Below are positions 1 through 11,310 of a stretch of 64,000 nt of DNA, piece by piece (position 1 is the stretch's first letter; each line of letters opens with the position of its first letter). The notes beneath the pieces are model-generated. The model ran no database searches, had not been told where the DNA came from, and saw nothing but the letters and a program-made list of their open reading frames with translations. The position numbers were made by a program, and so were the translations under genes. The DNA comes from Ustulina deusta (Eukaryota; Ascomycota; Sordariomycetes; Xylariales; Xylariaceae): assembly GCA_023159155.1 (NCBI GenBank), contig JAJNNX010000001.1:1364001-1428000 (forward strand). The letters are read 5' to 3'.

Positions 1-867
1 GTCTGACGTTGAAATTCTTACTCGTCGTACGCTTTTGTGTTTGTTTGTCAACTTGCCTACCTATACTATACTAACCCTCCTACACTAGGCGAGTAGTCGG
101 GCGGCCGTTGGAATCGTAGTATAGACCGGACCAGATATTACAACTCCATCACGGTGCCCGGTGCGCTTCGCTGAATGGTCAAGTTAAAATTACAATACAA
201 TGTACTACTACACTAGACAACAGCGGCGTCAGCCCTTGAGCCCGGGCCATGTAATCTTTAGCAGGGAAACCCCCTCTAGGGCAGTACCCTAGGGAATCAG
301 GGTCCATGCCTCGTCACCTAGAACCCTGTCTGTCACCTTGACGAACTACCATGATCTCTGTTCGGTGTCTGAGCGTAGAACTCAACGTCTTCTATTCTAG
401 GTAGCCTAGGTAGTGCAGTACACGTACATCGGCGATCTCTGACGACAGTTAGGAGTGTTCGAGTGCTCGGATCGTTGTTACTCAGCTAGGAATACCTAGC
501 TACACTCGATAGCCCTGCCCATCAGCGCTGCGACATCACTGAAGTGTAATCGTATCAGACCTTATTATTGCTCCATCAACACTCATCAACATCTACGCTC
601 CCGCTAGCAGATAAACACCTCGGACACTACTCGGGCTACTTTCTAGTATTAGGCAAAAGATCATCACAGGATACCTCCAACATCGGATCTGGCGTGATGC
701 AGCCCTGCTTGCCTTCGACTCACCCAACCCGCAAATTTCGACTACCATTTCGTCATACCTCCACAATCTGTGTTGACAGTTATTATGATTGGGAAGTCCT
801 GATGGCGAATAGAATCCACCTTGCTATTCTGGGTAGATTCTGGGCTAATCATCCCTGTGCCCTATGT

Positions 868-881
868 CTACACTAGTGTAG
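868..881. repeat. Perfect 14-bp palindrome CTACACTAGTGTAG
   Basis: The 14 bases equal their own reverse complement. It is the fullest form of a TAGTGTA/CTACACTA word that recurs in intergenic DNA of this window. No function is assigned; it may be a low-complexity artefact of the intergenic composition. Confidence 0.6.
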
Positions 882-3629
882 TGCGTCTACCTAGATGCCA
901 CCGAGGTAGTGTAACTACGCATACTAGTAGTTCGTCAACCCAGAGAAAATACCCCGCCATTGATCATCTCGCTCATGTTTCAGAGTTGCAGTCTTGGTTG
1001 TCCGTCTTATTTGTTCATTTACAATACTTATTTATCATGGCCGGTTGTTGAAGGGGGTGGTTAATACCGTTCATAGATCCTGCGATGCGTGATTGTCATT
1101 ACTCGACATACAACATGAACAAACAGGTCCTGAACTACACCGCGTGTTCCAGCAACAGTCTTTTCTTACCGATCATGGTCATGATGGCCTCCCCCACGCT
1201 AGTAATGGATGTAAGTACTTGCTACCTAGTGTTAGGAGAACAAACAAGGTAGGCGGTCGATTTTGAAGGAAGAGGGATCTCCCATGACTCCCATTCCTCG
1301 AGCACGAAGTACAATAATGATTCACTATTTCCCATCACTTTCGCCAACCCTCGGATGCGCCTAGGACCCTTGGAAACTTGAAGGGAACTTGAAAGGGAGC
1401 TATTTTGGCGTGATTCTTCACATAGCGTACATGTCTGGCATCTCTTGGAGTGAATTCTCCACAAAATGCGAGCGGTGCATTGCATTAAGACGGGCCTGCG
1501 TATCATCCGGAAAGTAACATACTGTTAGAGGGTTGCAATTCGGTGCACACCGCTCGATTGGACGACATTGGCCGCTGACCACCAAAAGTCTAGCCACACA
1601 GAAGCCTCCCATTTTCATCTGTTAGCGCAGCTTCGCCTTCACTTGCATGATGTACTTACTATATAGCTGAATTAAAGGTATGCCCTAGCAAAGGGACATA
1701 GGCCATCACGTCTAAGAAGCAGCAGTATTTTTAAGAATGTTTAACATATTTTTACCTATCAAGAATATAATTAGGAGACAGAAAGGAGACGAAAGCCTTT
1801 CTTCACAGTTAGGATCATTTAACGCTCACCAGAAAAAAAAAACGGCAACTCACCTTGGCATCAGCCAAAAGTCTCACGATACCGGCTTGGAGTTGAAAAG
1901 CAAAAATGAAGAGCGGTGGACATGCACACCTCCAATGGAACGTACATAGTACCTCCTGTACCTTGGAGATAACGCGAGCCAAGACCTGCCGTGATCCCTG
2001 GCATGCCAATTTGATTGGCTCTGGTCGGCTAGACGACTGCCGGCTTCCTCAAAATGGCAACATTCTAGCACTGACTGCAAAAGATATAACGGCAACGTGG
2101 AGTGTGACACGGCATGGCAAACACTCCTCCATGGTTAATTCTTCAGGTATTATCCCAGCACGACTATTACGACCGAGCCGTGCAGCTATTCAGGATTGCG
2201 ATAACAACAGACTGCGATCTAGAATGAGCGGCTTACTGGGGTTCGAGAATTTTAACTGTGTAGAAAGCAGTATCGAGACGGGCTTCTTCCTACCATGTAG
2301 ATAGGGCAGCCAGGACCAGGGACAAGATGCGCTGGACGGGCCTCCCACAGACGACATCGCGAGGAGTGGCTCATGAACATACCCCATCTACTAGATAGTG
2401 GATAGTCATACCTTTCGCGCCCGATTGTTCGCTTCATGCTCGCCACCAACACTCAAAAGTTGTCGTCACTCATTAGTTTGCATAGGAGATGGGGCGCTAT
2501 CTGCGGTTATTATCCCCGATCTTGACACCCAGTTGAGGCTAGATCAGCTGCGCAAACTCACCTTCCGACCCGCTTCGATTGGTACTATACACGGCCCATT
2601 CGTGATACAGCCCCTCGTTTTCCTGAAGTTGATCCGCTAGTCTGGCACACACTTTCTGTTAAACAAACATCCACAAAAGCTTGGCACCTTGCCGAAGGGG
2701 GGGAGGCGGATTTATATCATCGAAAGAATGGAATCCAATCTCGCCTGGATCCCTCACCGCCTTACGCCCGCAGCCAGAATCCGGAACCCGGAACATGGAC
2801 ATCTAGTGTAAGTATCTAACTGCTATGGTCTCACAGGAAATTTTCTCGCCTGCAGGATTATTCATCCTCCATATTATGGATGCGGGCGCTCCTGCGAATG
2901 AGGGATGGTGGAGTGGCGCGCATGGTCTCGAAGAGGTGTTGTCGCCACACCATGTTGGTTGATGCAAAGTGCTTGCAGAAACGCATGCGTACGTAAGGTG
3001 TGAAAATTGAAATACTACATGTAATCTAGACAGCGAGCCGGGAAGAACTCGTTACTCTCCATTGGTTTGGAGTTGGGCTTGACTTCTCTCGGCAAGCCAC
3101 GGGGTTATCAAGCTGATCAACCGCAGATAAGCCATTTCTGAAAGCGGACTCGCATTGGAAGCTGATGCCAATCAATCGGAATCGGTAGGTGGTCGCCCAA
3201 TTCCTAGATTTTCATTCGACGAACTAATCCAACATTGGTCTGACCTAAGCTCCATCTAGTTGACCGGTAGATCCCATCCAGCCAGATCCAGAAATCAGCT
3301 TACACAGACGTGCCAATCTACAGCCAATTGTCTTCATCCCTGTGCGACTTCAGCTCCCATCTGCACGACATCTATGCCGACAGCCGCTAATCAAGGTCAT
3401 TGAACACAATATCGAGAACTAGGCGAGTGTGAGATGGGAGCTGTCGGCCTCGGAGCAACCGGCATGCATGCATACCTTAATGCCGCTATAGCCTCTTCTC
3501 TTTCTCCAATCAGCAATAGAAGTCTGGGCGTATTGGTTGTTCTATTGAGAATTAAGACCCAAGACCACATCCGCGCTCTTTTTCTAGATCTGACGATCTA
3601 AGATGCACCTAGCGACCGGCAGCACACCA

Positions 3630-3782
3630 ATGATGCTTAGACCCAGCCTCTCGGTGACTTCAGCGTTATTGGGAAGATGTACGACCTACATCGGCCCTAT
3701 AACACCAGCTACTCCCATGAGGCAAAGCTCAACTCGCTACACTCCCGCCGCATCATCCGTGAGGCAGATGGGCGAGGTGTGA
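3630..3782 (+). other. Small ORF with mitochondrial-presequence-like N-terminus (doubtful)
   Basis: A 50-codon frame starts with two consecutive Met codons (MMLRPSLSVTSALLGRC...). It is rich in Ser, Thr and Arg with almost no acidic residues until the end, which resembles a mitochondrial targeting segment. It ends at a TGA directly after GGCGAG|GTGTGA, where a GT could serve as a splice donor, so it could be a first exon. No downstream exon was recognised. It may be chance. Confidence 0.15.
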
Positions 3783-4929
3783 TCCAACACGACAGAGAGT
3801 GGTACATCGTTCAACACTCATAAGCACACCAGCTGCAGGTTACCGGTTGGGATGATTAGAGACCCATCTATCACATAATTGGTTGGATGTTGTACCAATA
3901 CTCAACGGGAGATAACCATAGAATCGGGCCGCATGTTTATGCATGCCTCTTCCCTCTGAAGATGTAAACAAGAAAGCACTTAAATCTGGATCTATTCGTA
4001 TCACGGCTGTCGGTTCGAGACTTAGCGGCTCTGCGGATAGTGCCGCGCCCTAAATTGACCAGCGACCTCCAAAAACCTTTGGTCGAATTGAGTACTTAAC
4101 AATACAGGCACGGTTTTACATATCAAGCGCAAACAGTTGTTGCACTGCGTGCGAGCAGAACTCGGGGTAACATAACGTCTCGTCAGTGACGATTCCGAGC
4201 GTTATCTATCACTTGAGGACTTGTCTCACCCCTCGCCTTGTCCGCCCATCCACAGCCACGTCTCATTTCTCTAATCTTTCGGGCCTGCGTGCAATGTCTC
4301 GCGGAGATGATATATTGTGCGTATATGTACGCGCAACCCTGTTACTCGGCCATTACGACTATCAGGTGGAAAACTAGCCATCGTGCTGCTAATGCGGTTC
4401 TCGCTGCCGCCCTGTGCTTATTGCTTCTCGCCTATGGGGTGATTAGAAGAGTGCTTTTGCATTGTCTCACTAGAAACTCTGCTGTCCAACTCTATCACGT
4501 CCCGCTTCACCGGTGAGCGGTAGATGTAGCAGCTTCATTTCATCGCAGCAACCTTGCACTGCACACCAGGGGCAGAACGGGGAGCATAGATAATGCAAGG
4601 AGAAGTAGTACGCCCATGTGAGTACTATCAGGTCTTCCACTATGTCTGGCAATGCACCATGTAGAAATTATGGTAAACCCAAAATTTCGTGCGCAATAAA
4701 GATTGGGCATTCTTATTGAGGGTGAAGGCAGGCCGTATTGCACTATTAGTTCATGGATTTGTTTGCTATTTCCCGTGCATTGTCTTACGGGGTCTCTACT
4801 TCGAGGGTTGGTGTTGGCAGTTTGGTACTCGCGAGGCTTGGTAATCTTGTACTCTATCATCTAACTGGTCATGAGACTCTCTTGTCAGATCTGATATTGT
4901 AATCCGTGTTACTATCCGCTAATACGTGG

Positions 4930-4957
4930 TTTTTCTTTCTTTCTTTCTTTTTCTTTA
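4930..4957. repeat. TTTC microsatellite
   Basis: A pyrimidine-only stretch built of TTTC units, slightly interrupted, in a region without genes. Simple slippage repeat. Confidence 0.8.
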
Positions 4958-5258
4958 GGGATAGACATTTTCTATCATACTGATCTTTATTACTGCATAT
5001 GTACATACATAAATTGGTCTAGCTAGCTACTCACAACCTGATATTTCCACAACTAGAGTAACTCAATCATTATGCCTAAGGTCAAAACTCACTGAATTTG
5101 CGACAACATCCCAAAAATATTTTCTTCTTTTTCCTTCCGATGTTACCACCGCCTAGTTGTATCAAAGAGATTTCTCCAATTCCATTGCTCACAATTTGAT
5201 GGCCATTATGAAGATCTCAGGGATGATCAGAGCAACATATGTGTTCCACATGGCCAGA

Positions 5259-5320
5259 ATGGATGAGCTATCTAGATAATGATCTGGGACCCTGGGTTCG
5301 ATTCCGAACAGCGCCATTGG
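5259..5320 (+). ncRNA. Degenerate tRNA-like / SINE-head-like element
   Basis: A perfect Pol III B-box match, GGTTCGATTCC, lies at about 5294-5304. It is preceded about 35 bases upstream by TGGCCAGAATGG, an approximate A-box. Between them a possible anticodon-type hairpin can be drawn (CTAGA ... TCTGG). The D-stem and T-stem are only partly paired, so a functional tRNA is unlikely. A decayed tRNA or the head of a tRNA-derived SINE fits better. A chance match is possible. Confidence 0.3.
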
Positions 5321-5802
5321 TTTTCGCCAGTTAGCTTATCTGCCGGATCCCTAATTCAGCATGTAGATACGTCATGAAGCATCTCAAACTCCTAAAACGC
5401 CCGACAATGGAGACGAAATCCGATTTGCCACCTCGATATTACGTGGGCTACGCTAATCGCAACATGGTTGGCGCCGACCTTGCCCAACGAGGACATACTT
5501 TAACACTAAACAAACCGCCAACTGTCAGAGAGGGGTAAATCCAGGATGGACAAGATAGAAATTCTGCGAAATTCTTGCGCCTAGCTCTTATAATCTCCTT
5601 TGTCCCGTATGCGTGCTCTCATTGACGTCCGGGAGTCCGTTCGCGCGTAGCAGCACACGTAATAATTAATAATTGACGGCGGAGATACCAAATACGGAAT
5701 CCCTCGATGGGAATGGGATGAGAAACTTGGAAAAGCTACCGATCCACTTTTCGCCATCTGGCAATTGTAGCTTGTAACTTTCTCTAGGTATCTTGCGATG
5801 CG

Positions 5803-5822
5803 CATTATTATTATTATTATTG
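5803..5822. repeat. ATT trinucleotide run
   Basis: Short run of ATT units about 450 bp upstream of the acetyltransferase gene. Simple repeat. Confidence 0.75.
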
Positions 5823-6264
5823 TTATCCCAGGTTCCCTTGCTGTCTGTACCCTACTGGCATCTGGGATGTTCGTGCTCCCCCTGCCGTGTCATGGCGAAA
5901 TCTTGCTAATTTAGATGAGATGACGTTGGGTATTCGAGCCTGCGCCGAGATTTAGCCACGACTTGCACGAGATGCTATCCGCCTATCTAGTGTTGGAAGT
6001 GCCTGGACTAACCGGATACGGAGATTCCTATTTGGGTCGGAAGATGTTGACGACTCGTCTATCTCAGGTATACTTCGTGATTCGGACACGTCAAGCTCTG
6101 CTCGTATCCTAGGTATCATATACTTATTTATATTGATTCAGCAAATATTTCGCTCCCTTTTGTCTGGAATTATTAGAGACGACACTTTCATTCTTTTCTC
6201 CCCTCGTTGTGAAATTACCCAAGGCAGTTAACAAACATCACTCTATACATGCATATAGTTACCT

Positions 6265-7126
6265 ATGGCTAGCGCGCAGAAAGACCCCGCAGCGATCGAG
6301 CTGGCTAAGAGCCTCGCTCACGTCCCGCGGGGGGAGGAATATGAGAAGATGATATCCGGAATGCTGTGAGTCGCTCGGGCACTAGGCGGCGTGCTCTCGC
6401 CCAGAAGGATCCCGAGGCGTATGTATCTTCGTATATATGTGTATATACTCACCAGAAACCACAGGTACGACGCACAGGCGCCAGAGTTGGTATCAGGCCG
6501 TTTCAAGGCGCGGCGGTTCATGAATAAATACAACACGCACTTTCCGGATGACGCCACGCCCGACTCCCTGGTGAAGGACAGGGAGGAGATGCTGAAAGGC
6601 ATAATGGGCGGGATCGGCACGGGCGCATTCATCGAGCCCCCCGTGAACATCGACTATGGATGTAATATCAAGATCGGGGATAATTTCTACTCAAACTTCA
6701 AGTAAGCTCGCTTGTCTGTCCGGCCGTCCTCCCCTCAGACTCGGCTACGATCTGCTGTCAGAATCTAGCCCGATGGGCTCTCCAACACACCCCGTCTAAT
6801 CCTTTGGTAGTCTCGTGATATTGGACTGTGGCATCGTGACGATCGGCAACCGTGTGCAGTTCGGCCCGTTCGTGTCCATCTTCGCTGCAACGCATGAGAC
6901 AGAGGTACAGTCACGCCGAGACGGGATCGAGTACGCCAAGCCCGTCGTCATCGGCGACGACTGCTGGATCGGCGGCAACACGACCATCATGCCGGGAGTG
7001 ACTATTGGCAAGGGGTGCACCATCGGCGCCAGCAGCGTCGTCACGAAGGACATCCCTGATTTCTCCGTCGCTATCGGGTCGCCCGCGAGAGTCGTGAAGA
7101 AGGTTACTCCCATTCCCGATTTATGA
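6265..7126 (+). CDS. Maltose/galactoside O-acetyltransferase family (NodL/LacA/Maa-like)
   Basis: Three exons, 6265-6365, 6465-6701 and 6811-7126, joined in phase at GTGAGT and GTAAGC donors, give 217 aa. The N-terminus (about residues 20-75) is the helical maltose-acetyltransferase segment, with the family-like MLYDAQAPELV. It is followed by a left-handed beta-helix of hexapeptide repeats such as IGDDCWIGG and IGKGCTIGASSVV. The acetyl-acceptor-activating histidine is the H of FAATHETE. The length matches the family (about 180-220 aa). The enzyme transfers acetyl from acetyl-CoA to a sugar hydroxyl in the cytosol; the fungal substrate is not knowable from sequence. Splicing is required: the N-terminal domain ends right at the second intron (NFYSNF|NLVILDCG). 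No neighbour suggests a pathway. The start is the first ATG of exon 1. Confidence 0.93.
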
Positions 7127-8388
7127 TTTCCTGGGCCGTCGATTTCCTGCGATGCGTCGGAGAGCTGTGAGACAACTGCTTGCTCACATTATTGAGAAGG
7201 TGGTGCTGTATTAAGCGCAAAGTGAGCGATGGGTCTATTTATAGACGAGAGACTAGAAATAGACGAGACCGTCCGAAACGCTACGATATAATCTTCCGTG
7301 GAGGCCAATGATGTTCACATTTGATCGCTTATAGTCTTATTGCCAGGCAGTCTAGAGTCTTGGGAGAGAATTAAGGTGTATAAGTAGTGAGTTACTTAGA
7401 AGGGTGAATAATGCTGAGCAATTGCGAGCGTTTATGAGTCTTTAACGGTTCCTAGATGTAAGTTCATCTGTTATCAAGATAGCTGATCTCGCCACCGTAG
7501 AGCTAAGTCTTGGGAAAAGGGGTACGACATTGCTTCATAAAGCTAAAATGCGGCAACGTTGGCATCGTCTGATTAAACCGCCGAGGGCCCTATTCACTTC
7601 GACTCTGGCGGGCACAGCCGAGAAAGTCTGTCCTCGGAGCTATCTTTATCCGCAGTACGCGGCTGGCGTACAAGGAGCTGAACAGCACGGTACAATCTAG
7701 GAGGCCAATATACCGGCGGAACTGGTAGGAGTAATAATTTATACTAGATATTAGGTTAGTAAGCACTGTACTAGGATAAGGCGATGAACCCACACGAGGC
7801 AGGGGTTAAAGCACTAACAGGTAGGTAGATTGAGGTGTCTGCTGAGAATTATTATGAAGATGACGGCGTTGTTCTTGTTGGTAAGACGGTTAATAAAGGA
7901 CGAAATTTGTATAGATGGTAGCGTTCTCATGATGGTAGAATGCGGCATGATTGTTTTACAATGACTAGGAAAGTTTTGGTATTCATATGCCCTAGGTTAG
8001 CTATTTGTTCCCACGAGTATTAATAGCTGCTTCGAAAATTGACCGTCCCCTCCAAATATTTCGGTCTCATCAATGCTTACAGCAACGGTAAGCAAGGATA
8101 AGACGCTCGACTACTCGTAGACCAATAGAGATGTCGCAAGTATCACAGAATACAAAAGATGTAGCTTGTAACCCCCGAACGCACACTGCCTGTTCTGAGG
8201 TATTCATCAATATTGTATAAGCTATAGGCATATATCGTTATCACCAATAAAAATACGCATGCCTTTTTATACACGCCGTGGCCTGTAAACGCAGGGACAT
8301 ATCCTAACATACAACTAGACCTATGCAAACTCAAGTCTTGATTATGTGCTGTGTTGTATAACGTTAATACATTTCGCGTTTTATTAAT
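7127..8388. other. Intergenic, no gene seen
   Basis: About 1.26 kb between the acetyltransferase and the 3' end of the mitochondrial membrane-protein gene. Open frames on the minus strand (7590-7793, 8143-8334) have no recognisable content. A stretch near 8039-8080 loosely resembles one near 4057-4100. Confidence 0.6.
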
Positions 8389-9402
8389 CTAGATTTCCGA
8401 TTGTGAACGGGCCAACTTTGGATCATGTTGGATTTTCACGACTCGGTCTAGGACCTGACCGTTCTCCAAGGCATAACCTCCCTCAGTATCCAGCTTGTAC
8501 TGAATGCCATTGATGAACACGGGTGCAAACCCTTCGCCAGTTAGGCCCCGGCGTATATTACCGAGGATGGTTGAAGAAGCTCTGCCCGCATCGCGGAAGG
8601 GGGCGGTCATGAGGTGGTTCAGCTCGTATTCGCGGGCTAGTTGCCTGCGTCTCGCGTCTTCCCGCGTCTTCGCAGCCCGCTGCTCCTCGGAAAGAACCAC
8701 AGCGCGTTGCTGCATTCGGTTAACTAGAACGATTTGTTCTGGCCTCACCTCAAAGCGCCTCACTGGCAGCGGTATAGGCGAAATACGCCTGGCGGTAACC
8801 TGGAGCGTGACGCTTTGGGGTGGCAGTGCTCGCCGCTGTGCCGCCGGGTAGGGAAGAACCTTAATCGACCGTATTATAGAGCTGGGTCTCAAGGCAAACA
8901 CGGTGCCTAGAGCGGCGAACACGAAGCTGACAACACTGAATCCGACCGGTACCCATGGCGAAATGCCGGGGGGCAGGTTGAAGACGTTGAACCAACTATT
9001 GATGGCGGCAGAGCCCATGCAGAAAAACGCAGCTCCGTAGCTCGATATCAGAAACCCAGTGTGTGGCGCAGCTTCGTATAGCGTCGTCGGATTCGCCCTC
9101 ATCGCAAGGTGCTGGGCATAGCTTAGATTGGAGGCGGCGCGTAACCTATCGGCAAGCGAGGCCACGGCAGGCGGTTTGCTGGGAGTGGATGGCGTCTTGG
9201 TTGTTGTCGTTGTCTGGGTCGTCTTGGCCGGGTTAGTCGTTTTGGTCGTCTTGAAAAGGGCACGGCATAATGAGAAATATCTCTGGTTTTTTGCCGCGAT
9301 CAGGCTAGAAGACTCCCGAGAGGCTCTTGATCTGAGGGTGTTCCGCACAAGGAGGACGAGAGGGTGGGTGAAGCCCCGACATTGGGATATTGACGACGTC
9401 AT
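8389..9402 (-). CDS. Mitochondrial two-span membrane protein, TMEM223/Mrx15-like (tentative)
   Basis: A single exon of 337 aa. The in-frame extension upstream of 9402 has no ATG, so the first ATG (MTSSISQCRGF) is taken as the start. The first about 50 residues are rich in Arg and Ser and poor in acidic residues, like a mitochondrial presequence. A Thr/Pro/Lys-rich low-complexity linker follows. Two hydrophobic segments then stand close together (around GFLISSYGAAFFCMGSAAI and VGFSVVSFVFAALGTVFAL), followed by a soluble C-terminus with a basic, charged helix (EEQRAAKTREDARRRQ). A targeting signal, a hairpin of two spans and a matrix-side tail are the layout of the TMEM70/TMEM186/TMEM223 group, which includes yeast Mrx15. 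That family call rests on architecture only. It is divergent from PDX1, also mitochondrial, sharing a 528-bp upstream region. Confidence 0.75.
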   Translation of the reverse strand: MTSSISQCRGFTHPLVLLVRNTLRSRASRESSSLIAAKNQRYFSLCRALFKTTKTTNPAKTTQTTTTTKTPSTPSKPPAVASLADRLRAASNLSYAQHLAMRANPTTLYEAAPHTGFLISSYGAAFFCMGSAAINSWFNVFNLPPGISPWVPVGFSVVSFVFAALGTVFALRPSSIIRSIKVLPYPAAQRRALPPQSVTLQVTARRISPIPLPVRRFEVRPEQIVLVNRMQQRAVVLSEEQRAAKTREDARRRQLAREYELNHLMTAPFRDAGRASSTILGNIRRGLTGEGFAPVFINGIQYKLDTEGGYALENGQVLDRVVKIQHDPKLARSQSEI

Positions 9403-9930
9403 TGGGTTTTGCGACGTTGAATGTGTATAGTACGTGTGATGGAACGAGACAGCTGGCAAAAAAGAGCGGTGTTAGAGCTTCAAAAGGCTCTGCGAGTAGT
9501 ATAACTCAATTTGATTCGATTTTTCTTGACGGGTCTGAAGCAGATAGTATAAGTAGAGTAGCTTGAGTGGAGTCTGCGACCTACCAAGCGTTATGTAAGT
9601 ATACCTAGTAGGTACCTTACTGCTCTGCGACAGGACTTACCCGGGAGGTAGCTACGTACCTTTACGCTAGACTGGATTTGCACTAGAGCTGAGCTAAGCG
9701 TGGAGTGTACCTTCGGTACATGCTGTATTAGTGTGGAGGGCGGAAAGCTCCTCCGATTGAGCTCCGTTCATTCTTACGGACAACTGCTGCGGAAAGTCCC
9801 CAACAAGCTGGGATCGGAGATAAGCAGGGACCTCTAAAAGGGAGCAAGCCCCGAAGCAATAATCTGACAGGAGAGGAAGACGCAGTGAAAAAGGTCAATT
9901 GAGCTTCGATCCTGTTTTTCATCGCCGACG
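9403..9930. promoter_or_regulatory. Shared divergent promoter region, mitochondrial pair
   Basis: This region lies between the start codons of the minus-strand mitochondrial membrane protein and plus-strand PDX1, so both genes must be driven from here. It contains a CCTAGTAGGTACCTTA-type word near 9604. No classical TATA or activator site could be assigned by eye. Confidence 0.5.
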
Positions 9931-11310
9931 ATGGCCTCCTTCGCGACGGCAACACGCCTTTCCGGCAGGCTGGTGAGCCGACGAGTCGCCCAAGATGCTG
10001 CTTCTCGAGGTCCGCACGCCGCATTCTACATTCTATTCACACGCTGATTCCCATCGCCCTTGGTCGCTGCTGTTGCGTCTGCTTACACGTTCCTCTCTCT
10101 AGGCTTCCGGACCTCCGCCGCCTCGCTCGCCGCCCAGAACTTCACGATGCCTGCCTTGTCGCCGACCATGACGGAGGGGAACATCGCCACCTGGAAAGTC
10201 AAAGAGGGCGACTCATTTTCTGCCGGCGATGTCCTGCTCGAGATCGAGACTGACAAGGCTTCCATGGACGTGGAGGCGCAAGACGACGGGATTCTCATGA
10301 AGATCATGCAGGGTGACGGTAGCAAGGGCATCCAGGTTGGCACGAGAATAGGAGTCATTGCAGAGCCCGGTGACGACATCAGCCAGCTAGAGATCCCAGC
10401 CGATGGGAAGCCTACCCAAGCCGCCAAGAAGGAGACGCCAGCCGAGAAAGGGGAACCCAAACAGGCTGCCACCTCCGAGAGGACTGGTGCACAGAAGCAG
10501 CCGAGAAAGTCTGGAGACAAGGCGCCACCTCAGAAATATCCTCTCTACCCCTCAGTGGCGCATCTACTCAAGGAAAACGGACTGGACGAGTCCGCAATTA
10601 GTGAGATGACACCCACGGGGCCTGCCGGGCGACTGCTCAAAGGTGATGTCCTGGCCTACCTGGGAACTGTGTCTGCCAGTCGGCCCGAGGAGATCATGAG
10701 GCGCTTCAACCATAACTCCCACCTTGATCTCTCCAACATTAAGATCGCTGCCCCGAAGGAGGCTCCAAAGAAGACGGATAAAGCTCCGGTTCAAGAGGCT
10801 CCGATCCCAGAGAAACGACTGGTTTCATTGCCTATATCATTAGCCGCAGTTATCAAGGCACAGGCGAAGATGGAAGAGACACTCGGCACATTTATCCCCC
10901 TCTCCACCTTCCTCGCGCGCGCTACCCAGGTTGCCAACGATGCACTACCGTTGACATCCAACTACAAACCCACCGCCGACGAGCTGTTCAACCAGGTACT
11001 GGGTCTCGACAAGGTAGGCGTTAAGGCCTCGCGCGGTCGGTACCTTCCCCAAATTGCGGCTCTTCCTCCTTCCAGCTTCACCGGTGTTGCTCCGAAGCCA
11101 AAAGCCAAAGTGGACATCATCGACTTCCTCGCGAGCTCCACTAAAATATCCCCCCCTAAAGCAAGAAGGACCCCAACCCAACCAGGTATTTCCACCGGCA
11201 CCAACTTCTTCAGCCTCACGGTGCCTAGGGACGAAGAGAAGCGAGCCAAGGTATTCTTGCAAAGAATGAAGACTGCGCTGGAATCTACGCCGGGAAATTT
11301 GGTCTTATAA
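9931..11310 (+). CDS. pdx1: Pyruvate dehydrogenase complex protein X (E3-binding protein)
   Basis: Two exons, 9931-10009 and 10103-11310 (93-nt intron, GTCCGC donor, phase 1), give 428 aa. The start is MASFATATRLSGRL; the presequence runs through RGFRTSAASL, a typical mitochondrial cleavage region. Residues about 38-115 form a biotinyl/lipoyl domain (MPALSPTMTEGNI; lipoyl lysine in ETDKASMDV). A Pro/Ala/Lys linker follows. A peripheral subunit-binding domain lies around residues 165-210 (YPLYPSVAHLLKENGLDES). The C-terminal half is divergent and has no HxxxDG acyltransferase motif, which separates E3BP from the E2 enzyme. The protein tethers dihydrolipoamide dehydrogenase to the E2 core in the matrix. 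The length is close to yeast Pdx1 (410 aa). A GTGAGC at 9973 looks like a better donor but would break the frame. Confidence 0.93.

Larger units (their letters stand above)
1..6264. other. Gene-poor region at the left edge
   Basis: I see no reading frame here that looks like a conserved protein. The longest open frames (about 1906-2304 and 568-876, + strand) have no recognisable domain and look like chance frames. The tract contains short microsatellites (a TTTC run near 4930-4957 and an ATT run near 5803-5822), a tRNA-like box pair near 5259-5305, a 14-bp palindrome at 868-881, and dispersed TAGTGTA and CCTAGGTA words. A 50-codon frame at 3630-3782 is listed separately. Absence of genes is a judgement by eye. 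Confidence 0.6.

Noticed and set aside
1906..2304. 132-aa plus-strand frame near the left end
   Set aside because: No family resemblance, irregular composition and no splice-supported continuation; treated as chance.
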